Positions 54,084 through 63,418 of a DNA stretch of 64,000 nt are shown in pieces. This DNA is from Hyphomicrobium methylovorum (GTDB lineage: Bacteria > Pseudomonadota > Alphaproteobacteria > Rhizobiales > Hyphomicrobiaceae), in NCBI RefSeq assembly GCF_013626205.1, contig NZ_QHJE01000001.1, positions 2,274,501 to 2,338,500 on the forward strand, written 5' to 3'. Made by a program: the position numbers and the translations under genes. The notes below the pieces were generated by a model. It did no database searches and was not told where the DNA came from. It saw only the letters and a list, made by a program, of their open reading frames with translations. Numbering within the stretch: the first letter of the stretch is position 1; every line of letters begins with the position of its first letter.

Positions 54084-55592
54084 TTAGTTCGGCCTCGGCT
54101 CGAGACCATACTCCTGCATTTTGCGGTAGAGAGTCGAGCGGCCGATGTTCAGCCGCTTTGCGACTTCCGTCATGTGTCCGCGATAGCGGCCGAGCGCTAA
54201 GCGGATCATGTCGGCTTCGATCGCTTCGAGCGAACGGATCTCTCCGTCTTCGGCAACCGCTTGGATGCCGAGAGAACTTCCACTGCCGGCCGGTCTCATC
54301 TCGATGGTGTTGGGAACTGTGTTCTCTGCACCGATGAGAGCTGGCCCCGTATAAGCCGCCGGTTTCTGAACCACAGATGGTGCCGCTGGTACTTCAGCGT
54401 CGAAGCCGTCGACGTGTGCGGCGATCTGCGGGAATTCGTTCACAGTGAGCTCGGTGCCGTCAGCGAGAACGACGGCGCGGAACACAGTGTTTTCAAGCTG
54501 ACGGACGTTACCGGGCCACGTATACGCTTGCAGAAGTTGCATTGCGCGGTCGGAAATCGAGGTCATGCGCTTGCCTTCTTCGGCCGAGAAACGCGCCATG
54601 AAGTGGCGTGCGAGTTCCGGCACATCTTCGATGCGTTCGCGAAGCGGCGGCACGAAGATCGGGAAGACGTTCAAACGATAGTAGAGGTCTTCGCGGAATT
54701 TTCCGTCCTTGACCTGCTGGATCATGTCGCGGTTCGTTGCCGAGATCAGACGGAAGTTGACCTTCACCGGCTTCTTAGAGCCGATCGGATCGATTTCGCC
54801 TTCTTGCAGCGCGCGCAGCAGTTTCACCTGTGCGTCGAGCGGCAACTCGCCGACTTCGTCGAGGAACAATGTGCCGCCATCGGCTTCCTGGAATTTTCCG
54901 ATCCGCTTGTCGACCGCGCCGGTGAACGCGCCCTTCTCGTGGCCGAAAAGGATGCTTTCAACGAGGTTTTCCGGGATCGCGCCGCAGTTGACGGTGATGA
55001 AGGGCCGTCCGGCGCGATCGCTTTCGCCTTGGATTGCGCGGGCAATCAATTCCTTGCCGACGCCGCTTTCGCCTTCGATCAGCACTGGGATGTTCGATGC
55101 GGCAGCACGTTTGCCAAGGGCTATCACGCGTTCCATCGCGTTTCCTCGCATGACGAGGTCGCTGAATGTGAGCGTGCCGTCGGCCTTCTTCTTGATGCGG
55201 TTGATCTCGCCTGCCAGCGCTTCGATCTTGAGCGCGCTCTTGATCGAGACTTCAAGCCGTTCTGGAGAGGCCGGTTTGACGACGAAGTCGACCGCGCCGC
55301 GCCGCATGGCGTTGATGGCGGCTTCGATCGAGCCGTGTGCGGTTTGCACAATGATGGGGGGGCTGCCAGGGGCGTGGCCAACACGTTCGAGAACGGCTGT
55401 GCCGTCAACGCCCGGCATTATCAGATCGAGCAGAACGAGCCCGATACTGTCACGGTCGGGGCCTTCGAGAACCTGAAGTGCCTGCTCACCCGAGCCGCAG
55501 GTCTTCGTCTCAAACCCGAACCGCTTAATCGTTTCTTCGAGAATACGCCGCTGGGCAGGATCGTCATCGACGATCAGAACACGCTTGGACAT
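54084..55592 (-). CDS. Sigma-54-dependent response regulator (NtrC type)
   Basis: A 502-residue regulator. A receiver domain (about 1-120) has the phosphorylation Asp in L-V-L-L-D-L-I-M-P-G and K in V-V-K-P-A. The central AAA+ domain (about 145-380) has Walker A G-E-S-G-V-G-K-E, the sigma-54 contact loop G-A-F-T-G-A, and G-G-T-L-F-L-D-E (Walker B). A Fis-type helix-turn-helix ends the protein (A-L-G-R-Y-R-G-H-M-T-E-V-A-K-R-L-N-I-G-R-S-T-L-Y-R-K). A linker of about 100 residues of unclear structure separates the last two. There is no partner histidine kinase nearby, so the signal is unknown. It is divergent from the pepF gene. Confidence 0.93.
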   Translation of the reverse strand: MSKRVLIVDDDPAQRRILEETIKRFGFETKTCGSGEQALQVLEGPDRDSIGLVLLDLIMPGVDGTAVLERVGHAPGSPPIIVQTAHGSIEAAINAMRRGAVDFVVKPASPERLEVSIKSALKIEALAGEINRIKKKADGTLTFSDLVMRGNAMERVIALGKRAAASNIPVLIEGESGVGKELIARAIQGESDRAGRPFITVNCGAIPENLVESILFGHEKGAFTGAVDKRIGKFQEADGGTLFLDEVGELPLDAQVKLLRALQEGEIDPIGSKKPVKVNFRLISATNRDMIQQVKDGKFREDLYYRLNVFPIFVPPLRERIEDVPELARHFMARFSAEEGKRMTSISDRAMQLLQAYTWPGNVRQLENTVFRAVVLADGTELTVNEFPQIAAHVDGFDAEVPAAPSVVQKPAAYTGPALIGAENTVPNTIEMRPAGSGSSLGIQAVAEDGEIRSLEAIEADMIRLALGRYRGHMTEVAKRLNIGRSTLYRKMQEYGLEPRPN

Positions 55593-55935
55593 GGGACACG
55601 CACTTTACATTACTGGGTACAGCTGCCGGTCGTCCGCTGAAAGGGATTGCCCCAACTTCAAACGTTCAGTCACCGGTAATTACTCAACAATCGAGAGAGT
55701 GCCTCAATTGGGTAAAGGGAACGTTTCCATGTGGCACATTTTTCAATGTAGTGACCCCGAAGCGATCCTTCGAGGGGCGCTCTGGAAATCTTGCCTCCGA
55801 ATTCGCATCTGATGCAGCGGTGTGCCTGCCGCCGGACTGCGCGATGCAACGGCGGATTGAAAGCCCCAAATTTGCGCAACGGCGCGTGTGTGGTAACGCT
55901 CTTGCCCCTGCCAACCTGATTGCTCGCGAGAAAGA
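55593..55935. other. Divergent promoter region, no gene seen
   Basis: 343 bases between the sigma-54 regulator and pepF. It holds an imperfect dyad GGGAACGTTTCC near 55718 and TGGCAC at 55732, the start of a possible sigma-54 box with no good -12 element. Short open frames here lack ribosome-binding sites. Confidence 0.45.
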
Positions 55936-57786
55936 ATGCAGATGCCCTTCAATTCACTTCCCAAGAATGCACCCGCTACAGACGCTGGCGCCGCTCCTTC
56001 GAAGACCGATGCGTTTGGCGCGATGCCGGAATGGGATCTGAGCGACCTGTATAAATCGCCCACCGCACCGGAAGTGCAGGCCGACCTCAAAGCGGCGGCT
56101 GCTGAAGCCCAGAGGATCAGGGCGACCTATCAGGGGAAGCTGGCCGGGCTTGCGGCCGATGGCGACAAGTTGGTTGGCGCGATCCAGGATTATGAGAAGC
56201 TTGCAGATCTTGCGGGCAAGCTCGGTTCGTATTCCGGCCTTTACTACGTACTCAATCAGACGGATCCCGCACGCGCCAAGTTCAACGGCGACGTTTCGGA
56301 AGCGCTGACGAAACTTTACACCGACCTGATCTTTTTCGAGCTTGAGCTGAACCAGATCGATGACGCGACGATGGCGGCGGCGGTGAAGCATAAAGCCGTT
56401 GCGCGGTATAAGCCGTGGCTGGACGACCTCAGGAAGGAAAAGCCGCATCAGCTCGATGAAAAGCTCGAGACGCTTTTCACGGAGAAGTCGCAGACGAGCC
56501 GCGGCGCGTTCAACCGCTTGTTCGATGAGACGATGTCGTCGCTGAAGTTCGATGTCGAAGGTGAAGCAGAGATGCTGACCCTCGAACCGACATTGAATTT
56601 GCTGTCGAACGTGGATGAAGCAAAGCGCAAGGCCGCGTCGGCGGCGTTGAGCAAAACCTTCCGGGCTAATCTCCCGCTCTTCACGCTAATCACGAATACG
56701 CTCGCGAAAGACAAAGAGATTTCCGACCGCTGGCGGAACTTCAAAGATGTGGCGGATAGCCGCCACCTTGCCAACCGGGTCGAAGCGCCGGTGGTGGATG
56801 CGCTGGTTTCCAGCGTGCGTGCGTCCTATCCGGCCCTGTCTCACCGCTATTATGCGATGAAGGCCAAGTGGCTCGGCAAGGAGAAGCTGAACACGTGGGA
56901 CCGCAACGCGCCGCTTCCTGATAAGCCGGAACGCGTCATCAGTTGGGCGGAGGCCGAGACGATCGTTCTTGGCGCTTACAACGGCTTCGCTCCGGAAATG
57001 GCAACGATCGCCAAGCAATTCTTTGATAAGCGTTGGATCGATGCGCCGGTGAAGCCGGGCAAAGCGCCGGGTGCGTTTTCAGCGTCTACGGTTCCCTCGG
57101 TCCATCCGTATGTGATGATGAACTACCTCGGCAAGCCGAGAGACGTGATGACGCTTGCGCACGAACTCGGGCACGGTGTGCATCAATGGCTGGCGCGTCC
57201 GCAGGGGCCGCTGCTGGCGCCGACGCCGCTGACGCTGGCCGAGACCGCGTCCGTTTTCGGCGAAATGCTGACGTTCCGCGCGCTGCTCGCCGAGACGAAG
57301 GACAAGCGCGAAAAGAAGGCGATGATCGCTGGCAAGGTCGAGGACATGATCAATACGGTCGTGCGCCAGATCGCGTTCTATACGTTCGAACGGAAGGTTC
57401 ACGAGGAGCGCCGCAACGGGGAACTCACGTCAGATCGTTTGAACGCCATCTGGCTGGAGGTTCAGCGCGAGAGCCTTGGTCCGGCGATCGAGCTCAATCC
57501 GGGATATGAAGTGTTCTGGACGTACATCCCGCACTTCATTCATTCGCCGTTCTATGTGTACGCCTACGCCTTCGGCGATTGCCTGGTGAATTCGCTCTAC
57601 GGACTCTATGCGGAGGCACACCCCGGGTTCGTTCAGAAGTATTTCGACCTGTTGAAAGCGGGTGGGTCGAAGCATCATTCTGAACTGCTGGCACCCTTCG
57701 GTCTCGATGCCCGGGACCCTGAGTTCTGGTCCAAGGGTCTGAAGGTGGTTGAAGGCATGATCGACGACCTGGAGGCCATGGACTGA
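55936..57786 (+). CDS. pepF: Oligoendopeptidase F (M3 family)
   Basis: A 616-residue cytoplasmic zinc peptidase cutting short peptides. The zinc motif is H-E-L-G-H at residues 409-413, and the third ligand Glu is in L-A-E-T-A-S near residue 436. Other family segments are W-D-L-S-D-L-Y near the N-terminus, A-P-G-A-F-S-A-S-T and V-H-P-Y-V-M-M-N-Y. Length is typical. ATG 55936 and 55942 are both possible starts, with AGAAAGA upstream. A long hairpin follows the stop. Confidence 0.93.
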   Translation: MQMPFNSLPKNAPATDAGAAPSKTDAFGAMPEWDLSDLYKSPTAPEVQADLKAAAAEAQRIRATYQGKLAGLAADGDKLVGAIQDYEKLADLAGKLGSYSGLYYVLNQTDPARAKFNGDVSEALTKLYTDLIFFELELNQIDDATMAAAVKHKAVARYKPWLDDLRKEKPHQLDEKLETLFTEKSQTSRGAFNRLFDETMSSLKFDVEGEAEMLTLEPTLNLLSNVDEAKRKAASAALSKTFRANLPLFTLITNTLAKDKEISDRWRNFKDVADSRHLANRVEAPVVDALVSSVRASYPALSHRYYAMKAKWLGKEKLNTWDRNAPLPDKPERVISWAEAETIVLGAYNGFAPEMATIAKQFFDKRWIDAPVKPGKAPGAFSASTVPSVHPYVMMNYLGKPRDVMTLAHELGHGVHQWLARPQGPLLAPTPLTLAETASVFGEMLTFRALLAETKDKREKKAMIAGKVEDMINTVVRQIAFYTFERKVHEERRNGELTSDRLNAIWLEVQRESLGPAIELNPGYEVFWTYIPHFIHSPFYVYAYAFGDCLVNSLYGLYAEAHPGFVQKYFDLLKAGGSKHHSELLAPFGLDARDPEFWSKGLKVVEGMIDDLEAMD

Positions 57787-57837
57787 GGCAGGTCGGCGGG
57801 GTCCCCTTAATTATTTCGACAGTAGCGAAACGATTTT

Positions 57838-57869
57838 CCCTGCGACGGCATTGTCAAGCCGTCGCAGGG
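57838..57869 (+). terminator. Probable terminator of pepF
   Basis: CCCTGCGACGGC and GCCGTCGCAGGG form a perfect 12-bp stem with an eight-base loop, 51 bases after the pepF stop. The tail GGTTTCACAAC is only weakly T-rich. Confidence 0.6.
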
Positions 57870-57965
57870 GGTTTCACAACGATTTTCGGGCTTTCAATCT
57901 CAAACGACCGGGAGTAGAAGCCGCCACTTTGCTGCGTCGCAGCGTCCTCATATCGAGGTGCCTCT

Positions 57966-59876
57966 ATGGCACAACCGCAAGCCGCCTTTCAGGGGGCCGA
58001 GTTCGGCTCAGCGGAAGGTCCGGATAGCAAAAATTACTGGGCTCTCGCTTTGGGCTCAGTTGGTGTCGTTTTTGGCGACATCGGTACGAGCCCGCTGTAC
58101 GCATTCAAGGAAGCGATTACGGCTGCCTCTCACTCCGGGACTGTTCCGGAAGCCGTTCTCGGCGTGCTCTCACTTATTTTCTGGAGTCTGACGCTCGTCG
58201 TCACGGTGAAGTACGTGCTGCTGTTGCTGCGCGCCGACTACAACGGCGAGGGCGGCATGTTCGCGCTCATGGCGCTTGGGCAGTCCGTTGCGAAGCGAAG
58301 CGCGCCGCTGCTTGGCGCGCTCGGAATCGCAGGCGCGTCATTCTTCTACGGCGATGCGGTGATCACACCGGCGATTTCTGTGCTCTCGGCCGTCGAGGGT
58401 TTGGAGCTCATCGCGCCTCAGTTCGAGGTCGCGGTGCTCCCGGTCGCAGTTCTGGTGTTGACGGTCCTGTTCTGGATGCAGTCACGCGGGACCGATCGCG
58501 TGGCGCAGTTTTTCGGACCGGTGATGGCGGTCTGGTTCGCGGTTCTGGCTCTCGGCGGGCTTATGCATATTGCCGATAACCCGAACGTCTTTCATGCGCT
58601 CAATCCGTATCACGCCGTCGCGTTCGTCTTTCACAACAGCATCCTTGGGCTCACCGTTATGGGCCTCGTCTTTCTGGCCTGTACGGGTGCCGAGGCGCTC
58701 TATGCTGACCTTGGGCACTTTGGCCGTCGGCCGATTGCGGGGGCTTGGCTTTACTTCGTGATGCCAGCGCTTGTTCTGAACTATTTCGGACAGGGTGCGC
58801 TCGTCATGAACGACGCGAGCGCGATGCAGAATCCGTTCTATCGGCTCTATCCGGAATACGCGCTTATTCCGATGCTCATTCTATCGACATTCGCGACCGT
58901 GATTGCGAGTCAGGCCGTGATAACGGGCGCTTTCTCGCTCACTCGCCAGGCCATTCAGCTCGGTCTCGTGCCGCGACTGCACATTCGGCACACGTCCGAA
59001 AGCGTTGCGGGGCAGATCTACATGCCGCGCGTAAATTGGATTTTGTATATCGCAGTTCTGCTGGCGATTTTTGGCTTCCGCACGTCGTCCAACCTTGCGG
59101 CGGCGTACGGCATATCCGTCACCGCGGCGATGGTCATCGATTCATTGATGGCGTTCTTCGTGATCTGGCGTTGCTGGAAGTGGCCGTTGTGGCGCGTCAT
59201 TGTCGTGGTCATACCGTTGCTGCTGATCGAGCAGGCTTTCTTCGCGGCAAACGTTCTGAAAGTCTTGGAGGGTGGCTGGGTGCCGCTCGTCCTGGCCGCG
59301 ATGGTTGCGACGGTCATGTATACGTGGGTGCGCGGTACGCGGGTTCTCGCGAAGGCGACGAAACGTAACGAGGCCGATTTGGATTGGCTGGTTCGCAAAC
59401 TCGAAGCGAAGCCGCCGCACCGGGTTTCGGGCACTGCTGTTTTCGTAACGGGCGATCCCTATTCGGCGCCGACCTCGATGATGCACAACCTGAAGCACAA
59501 TCGGGTTATGCATGAGCGCAATATTCTATTGTCCATTCGCACCGTCGAAAGGCCGAGGGTTTTGCGCCACGAGCGGGTGACGATTGAGAAGGTGTCCGAC
59601 AACTTCATTCGGATCATCGCGCGCTATGGGTTCATGGAGACGCCAAGCGTGCCCAAGGTGCTGGAGCACGCGCGGCGTAAGGACTGCAATATCGATATAG
59701 GGGCGACGTCATTCTTCCTCTCGCGGCGGTCGCTGCGGACGACGCCGAAATCGGAAATGCCACGTTGGCAGGAGCACCTGTTCATCTGGCTGGCGGGTAC
59801 GGCCGAAGATGCGACGACCTATTTCAATATCCCGACCGACCGAGTGGTCGAGGTGGGGACGCAGGTGGCCGTTTGA
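57966..59876 (+). CDS. kup: Potassium uptake transporter Kup (TrkD)
   Basis: A 636-residue membrane transporter for K+, probably with protons. About 12 hydrophobic helices occupy residues 20-470 and a C-terminal cytoplasmic domain follows (about 475-636). The Kup signature G-V-V-F-G-D-I-G-T-S-P-L-Y-A-F-K-E is at about 30-46, and Y-N-G-E-G-G-M-F-A-L and G-D-A-V-I-T-P-A-I-S-V-L-S-A-V-E-G are also hallmark segments. ATG 57966 follows GAGG. It stands alone with its own upstream gap of 179 bases. Confidence 0.95.
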   Translation: MAQPQAAFQGAEFGSAEGPDSKNYWALALGSVGVVFGDIGTSPLYAFKEAITAASHSGTVPEAVLGVLSLIFWSLTLVVTVKYVLLLLRADYNGEGGMFALMALGQSVAKRSAPLLGALGIAGASFFYGDAVITPAISVLSAVEGLELIAPQFEVAVLPVAVLVLTVLFWMQSRGTDRVAQFFGPVMAVWFAVLALGGLMHIADNPNVFHALNPYHAVAFVFHNSILGLTVMGLVFLACTGAEALYADLGHFGRRPIAGAWLYFVMPALVLNYFGQGALVMNDASAMQNPFYRLYPEYALIPMLILSTFATVIASQAVITGAFSLTRQAIQLGLVPRLHIRHTSESVAGQIYMPRVNWILYIAVLLAIFGFRTSSNLAAAYGISVTAAMVIDSLMAFFVIWRCWKWPLWRVIVVVIPLLLIEQAFFAANVLKVLEGGWVPLVLAAMVATVMYTWVRGTRVLAKATKRNEADLDWLVRKLEAKPPHRVSGTAVFVTGDPYSAPTSMMHNLKHNRVMHERNILLSIRTVERPRVLRHERVTIEKVSDNFIRIIARYGFMETPSVPKVLEHARRKDCNIDIGATSFFLSRRSLRTTPKSEMPRWQEHLFIWLAGTAEDATTYFNIPTDRVVEVGTQVAV

Positions 59877-60008
59877 GGGGCGCCTAAAGGCCGCGGCTTG
59901 ACCGCCATTCAACTTGTGGATTAGGCCCGTCCTACGGCGGCTTGAAGCCCGCGTCCTCTTAGGCTAGGACCTTTGGGGAATTTCAATTCGCCTAGCAGGA
60001 GACGCGAC

Positions 60009-60152
60009 GTGAGTGTTGATACATCGAATGGCCATCCGGCAATGGATTACGCAGAGCATGTGAAAACCTATCAGGGTTTTCTGGCGGTCACGAAGTGGGG
60101 CACGATTGCGTTGGTCGTTCTCCTGGCTGGCATGAAGATCTTTCTCACCTGA
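60009..60152 (+). CDS. Small protein like aa3-type cytochrome c oxidase subunit IV
   Basis: A 47-residue single-helix membrane protein starting at GTG 60009 behind AGGAG. M-D-Y-A-E-H-V-K-T-Y-Q-G-F-L leads into a helix W-G-T-I-A-L-V-V-L-L-A-G-M-K-I-F-L, the pattern of the bacterial aa3 oxidase subunit IV family (Y-x-E-H-x-x-T-Y-x-x-F motif). Related short proteins often lie just before pnt genes in alphaproteobacteria rather than with cox genes. Here too it is 114 bases upstream of pntAA. Its actual partner, oxidase or transhydrogenase, is not settled. Confidence 0.8.
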   Translation: MSVDTSNGHPAMDYAEHVKTYQGFLAVTKWGTIALVVLLAGMKIFLT

Positions 60153-60191
60153 TATTGCCGGGCGTTGATGCCCGTCAGTTTCTGAAGCCCA

Positions 60192-60216
60192 GGCAGGCAC
60201 TCTTGCGGCGCCTGCC
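60192..60216 (+). other. Hairpin between the small membrane gene and pntAA
   Basis: GGCAGGC and GCCTGCC are 7-bp complements separated by 11 bases, followed by ACTTTCAATTCC. It may be a weak terminator or an attenuator that lowers read-through into the pnt genes. Confidence 0.35.
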
Positions 60217-60266
60217 ACTTTCAATTCCGCTCCTATACGCGGACATTTCCTGAACCGGACTGGCAG

Positions 60267-61406
60267 ATGATCACGATTGCTGTCACCAGTGAATCGGCCG
60301 ACGAACCGCGAGTTGCGATTTCGCCCGATACCGCCAAGAAATTTATCGCGCTCGGCGCCCAGGTCCGGATTGAGTCTGGCGCAGGCGCGAGATCGCGATT
60401 TTCCGACGAGGCTTACCGCGCGGCGGGAGCTGAAACTGTCAGCCGTCCGCAGGCATTGGCCGGTGCGGATGTGTTGCTCAGCGTGCGTCGGCCGAGTGCT
60501 GAAGAGATCGCGGGCCTGAAGCCCGGTGCGCTCGTCGTTGCTATGATCGATCCGTATGGTGATCGTTCGGCGCTCGACGCGCTTGCTGGTACAGGCGCCA
60601 CGCTGTTCTCGATGGAATTCATGCCGCGTACCACGCGCGCACAGTCGATGGACGTGCTGTCGAGCCAGGCGAACCTCGCGGGCTACAAGGCCGTCGTTGA
60701 TGGAGCGGCGATGTTTGGCCAAGCCTTGCCGATGATGATGACGCCAGCCGGTACGGTTCCGGCGGCGAAGGCATTCATCATGGGCGTTGGCGTTGCCGGT
60801 CTGCAGGCGATCGCAACCGCTCGACGCCTTGGCGCACAGGTAACAGCGACGGACGTGCGTCCGGCGACGAAGGAACAGGTGCAGTCTCTCGGTGCGAAGT
60901 TCATCGCCGTTGAGGACGAGGAATTCAAACAGGCGCAGACGGCGGCGGGTTATGCCAAGCCGATGAGCGCGGAATATCAGGCGAAGCAGGCGGAACTCGT
61001 CGCGCAGCACCTCAAGACGCAGGATCTCGTCATCACGACGGCGCTCATTCCGGGGCGTCCTGCGCCGAAGCTCATTTCTCGTGCCATGATCGAAAACATG
61101 AAGGCTGGCGCCATCATCGTCGATCTCGCGGGTGAGCGTGGCGGCAATACCGATCTGACCGAAGCTGGGAAGACCGTCGAGACGCCGAACGGTGTCAAGA
61201 TTTTCGCGCCGCTCAATCTTGCGGGAACGATCGCGACCAACGCGTCTAGCCTTTATGCGCGCAATCTCTTCGCGTTCGTCGAAACCATGGTCGACAAGAA
61301 AGAAAAAGCTCTTGCGGTCAATTGGGACGATGAATTGATCAAAGGCACGCTCGTCGCCAAGGGTGGCGCGATCGTGCATCCGAATCTTGCCGCTCAGAGC
61401 CAATAG
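60267..61406 (+). CDS. pntAA: NAD(P) transhydrogenase subunit alpha part 1 (PntAA)
   Basis: A 379-residue soluble NAD(H)-binding subunit of the proton-translocating transhydrogenase. Family segments: [14 protein letters not shown] near the front, [23 protein letters not shown], the nucleotide motif [13 protein letters not shown] at about 172-184, and L-A-G-E-R-G-G-N near 290. In alphaproteobacteria the alpha chain is split into this soluble part and the short membrane part that follows 11 bases later. Confidence 0.95.
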   Translation: MITIAVTSESADEPRVAISPDTAKKFIALGAQVRIESGAGARSRFSDEAYRAAGAETVSRPQALAGADVLLSVRRPSAEEIAGLKPGALVVAMIDPYGDRSALDALAGTGATLFSMEFMPRTTRAQSMDVLSSQANLAGYKAVVDGAAMFGQALPMMMTPAGTVPAAKAFIMGVGVAGLQAIATARRLGAQVTATDVRPATKEQVQSLGAKFIAVEDEEFKQAQTAAGYAKPMSAEYQAKQAELVAQHLKTQDLVITTALIPGRPAPKLISRAMIENMKAGAIIVDLAGERGGNTDLTEAGKTVETPNGVKIFAPLNLAGTIATNASSLYARNLFAFVETMVDKKEKALAVNWDDELIKGTLVAKGGAIVHPNLAAQSQ

Positions 61407-61417
61407 GGAGGCACGTC

Positions 61418-61819
61418 ATGCGCTTCATTGAAAGTCTTGCCGTGGCGTTGCTGGCGACCTGTCTCGCCACAAGCGCAGCATTCGCTGCCGATGGCGCCGA
61501 TCACGTCAGCCCGGCCGTTTATGAGCTGATGGTTTTCGTCATCGCCGTGTTCGTCGGCTACTACGTCGTTTGGTCCGTTACGCCAGCGCTGCATACGCCG
61601 CTGATGAGCGTCACCAACGCGATCTCGTCGGTGATCGTTGTCGGCGCGCTTCTCGCGGTCGGCGTCACGCTGACGACTTCGGATAGCGTGATGGCCAAGA
61701 TCTTCGGCTTCCTCGCGTTGATTATGGCCTCGGTCAATATCTTCGGCGGCTTCCTCGTCACGAACCGCATGCTTGCGATGTACAAAAAGAAAGAAGCGCC
61801 GGCGAAGAAAGACGGCTGA
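61418..61819 (+). CDS. pntAB: NAD(P) transhydrogenase subunit alpha part 2 (PntAB)
   Basis: A 133-residue membrane subunit with three to four helices, matching the small alpha chain that completes the proton channel. An N-terminal hydrophobic segment (residues 7-25) may be an uncleaved helix or a signal. [20 protein letters not shown] is the hallmark region. The C-terminus is basic. GGAGG lies just upstream of the start. Confidence 0.95.
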   Translation: MRFIESLAVALLATCLATSAAFAADGADHVSPAVYELMVFVIAVFVGYYVVWSVTPALHTPLMSVTNAISSVIVVGALLAVGVTLTTSDSVMAKIFGFLALIMASVNIFGGFLVTNRMLAMYKKKEAPAKKDG

Positions 61820-61878
61820 CGCCGTTTTCATTCACCCAACGTCTCTATCAGGCCCAAAAATAAGCCGGGAACACTGCA

Positions 61879-63297
61879 ATGTCTGCTAACGTCGCCGCCC
61901 TTCTTTATCTCGCCGCGGGGGTATTGTTCATCCTGGCGCTTCGTGGGCTTTCGAGCCCTGCATCTTCGCGTCAGGGCAACCTGTTCGGCATGATCGGTAT
62001 GGGTATCGCCGTGCTGACAACGCTCGGCCTGGCACAACCGACAGTGTTTTCCTGGATCCTGATCCTGCTCGGCCTCGGCATCGGCGGCTTCATCGGCGCG
62101 AAAACTGCGCGCGAAATCCCGATGACGATGATGCCAGAGCTGATCGCGGCGTTTCACTCGCTCGTCGGTCTTGCGGCGGTGTTCGTTGCTGCCAGCGCCC
62201 TTTATGCGCCGTCAGCTTTCGGCATTCTCGTCGATCCCGCTAATCCGGGTCTTGGGATCAAGGGCGGCAGCCTGTTCGAAATGGCGCTTGGTGTCGCGAT
62301 CGGTGCGATCACGTTCACAGGCTCGGTCATTGCTTTTGCGAAACTTTCTGGCCGGATGTCGGGTAAGCCGATCCTGCTGCCGATGCGCCATGTGATCAAC
62401 GGCATCGTGGCGCTGGTGCTGGCGACGATGATCTACCTCTTTATTCTTTCGGGCGGCTCGGCGTGGCTGTTCTGGCTGATCGTGCTGTTGTCGTTCACGT
62501 TCGGTGTGCTGATCATCATCCCGATCGGTGGCGCGGATATGCCCGTCGTCATCTCGATGCTGAACTCGTATTCGGGATGGGCCGCGGCCGGTATCGGCTT
62601 CACGCTTGGCAACATCGCGCTGATCATCACTGGCGCGCTCGTTGGTTCGTCCGGCGCCATTCTGTCGTACATCATGTGCAAGGGCATGAACCGCCAGTTT
62701 CTGTCGGTGATTGCTGGCGGCTTCGGCGGTGAGACGGCTGCAGCGGGCGGCGGAGACGGCGAACAGAAGCCGGTCAAGCTCGGTTCGGCTGAAGACGCGG
62801 CTTACGTTCTTCAGAACGCGGCGAAGGTCATCATCGTGCCGGGTTACGGCATGGCGGTTGCCCAGGCGCAGCACGCACTTCGCGAAATGGCGGATGCGCT
62901 CAAGAAGGCGGGCGTCGAGGTCAAGTATGCCATCCATCCCGTTGCGGGACGTATGCCCGGCCACATGAACGTGCTTCTGGCCGAAGCAAACGTGCCTTAC
63001 GACGAAGTCTTCGAGCTTGAGGACATCAACAGCGAGTTCTCGCAGGCGGACGCAGTCTACGTGATTGGCGCGAACGACGTCGTCAATCCGGCTGCCGAAG
63101 ACGACAAGTCTTCGCCGATCTACGGCATGCCCGTGCTGCAGGTCTGGAAGGCCGGTACGGTGTTCTTCAACAAGCGCTCGCTCGCGTCCGGCTATGCCGG
63201 CATCGATAACCCCGTGTTCTACCGTGACAATACCGTCATGGTTCTCGGCGATGCCAAGAAAATGACGGAAGACATCGTTAAAGCCCTCAGCCACTAG
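61879..63297 (+). CDS. pntB: NAD(P) transhydrogenase subunit beta (PntB)
   Basis: A 472-residue subunit with about nine membrane helices (residues 1-270) and the C-terminal NADP(H)-binding domain (about 300-472). Family segments are M-P-V-V-I-S-M-L-N-S-Y-S-G-W-A-A-A, P-G-Y-G-M-A-V-A-Q-A-Q-H, H-P-V-A-G-R-M-P-G-H-M-N-V-L-L and N-D-V-V-N-P-A. With PntAA and PntAB it uses the proton gradient to make NADPH from NADH, useful for a C1 or biosynthetic lifestyle. Confidence 0.96.
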   Translation: MSANVAALLYLAAGVLFILALRGLSSPASSRQGNLFGMIGMGIAVLTTLGLAQPTVFSWILILLGLGIGGFIGAKTAREIPMTMMPELIAAFHSLVGLAAVFVAASALYAPSAFGILVDPANPGLGIKGGSLFEMALGVAIGAITFTGSVIAFAKLSGRMSGKPILLPMRHVINGIVALVLATMIYLFILSGGSAWLFWLIVLLSFTFGVLIIIPIGGADMPVVISMLNSYSGWAAAGIGFTLGNIALIITGALVGSSGAILSYIMCKGMNRQFLSVIAGGFGGETAAAGGGDGEQKPVKLGSAEDAAYVLQNAAKVIIVPGYGMAVAQAQHALREMADALKKAGVEVKYAIHPVAGRMPGHMNVLLAEANVPYDEVFELEDINSEFSQADAVYVIGANDVVNPAAEDDKSSPIYGMPVLQVWKAGTVFFNKRSLASGYAGIDNPVFYRDNTVMVLGDAKKMTEDIVKALSH

Positions 63298-63418
63298 AAC
63301 GCGTGCCTGAGAGGCCGGGGCGCATCTGCAACAGTCGGCGGCACATCGGTGTGCCACCGGCGCAGATCGGAGACTGGTCTGATATAACCGGGGGCACACG
63401 GTATTTGAGGGGTTTTGC

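Noticed and set aside
54261-55640. 459-codon open frame opposite the sigma-54 regulator
   Set aside because: The minus strand encodes a perfect NtrC-type protein; the plus-strand product has no motif.
55732-55745. Possible sigma-54 promoter (TGGCAC) between the sigma-54 regulator and pepF
   Set aside because: The -12 element TTGC is absent at the required spacing (TCAA instead).
59890-59955. Repeated GCGGCTTGA after kup
   Set aside because: Two 9-base copies in a GC-rich spacer are expected by chance and do not form a stem.
59964-61403. 479-codon frame opposite pntAA, and a 439-codon frame opposite pntB (62212-63531)
   Set aside because: Both are basic, low-information translations caused by high GC third positions of the real pnt genes.
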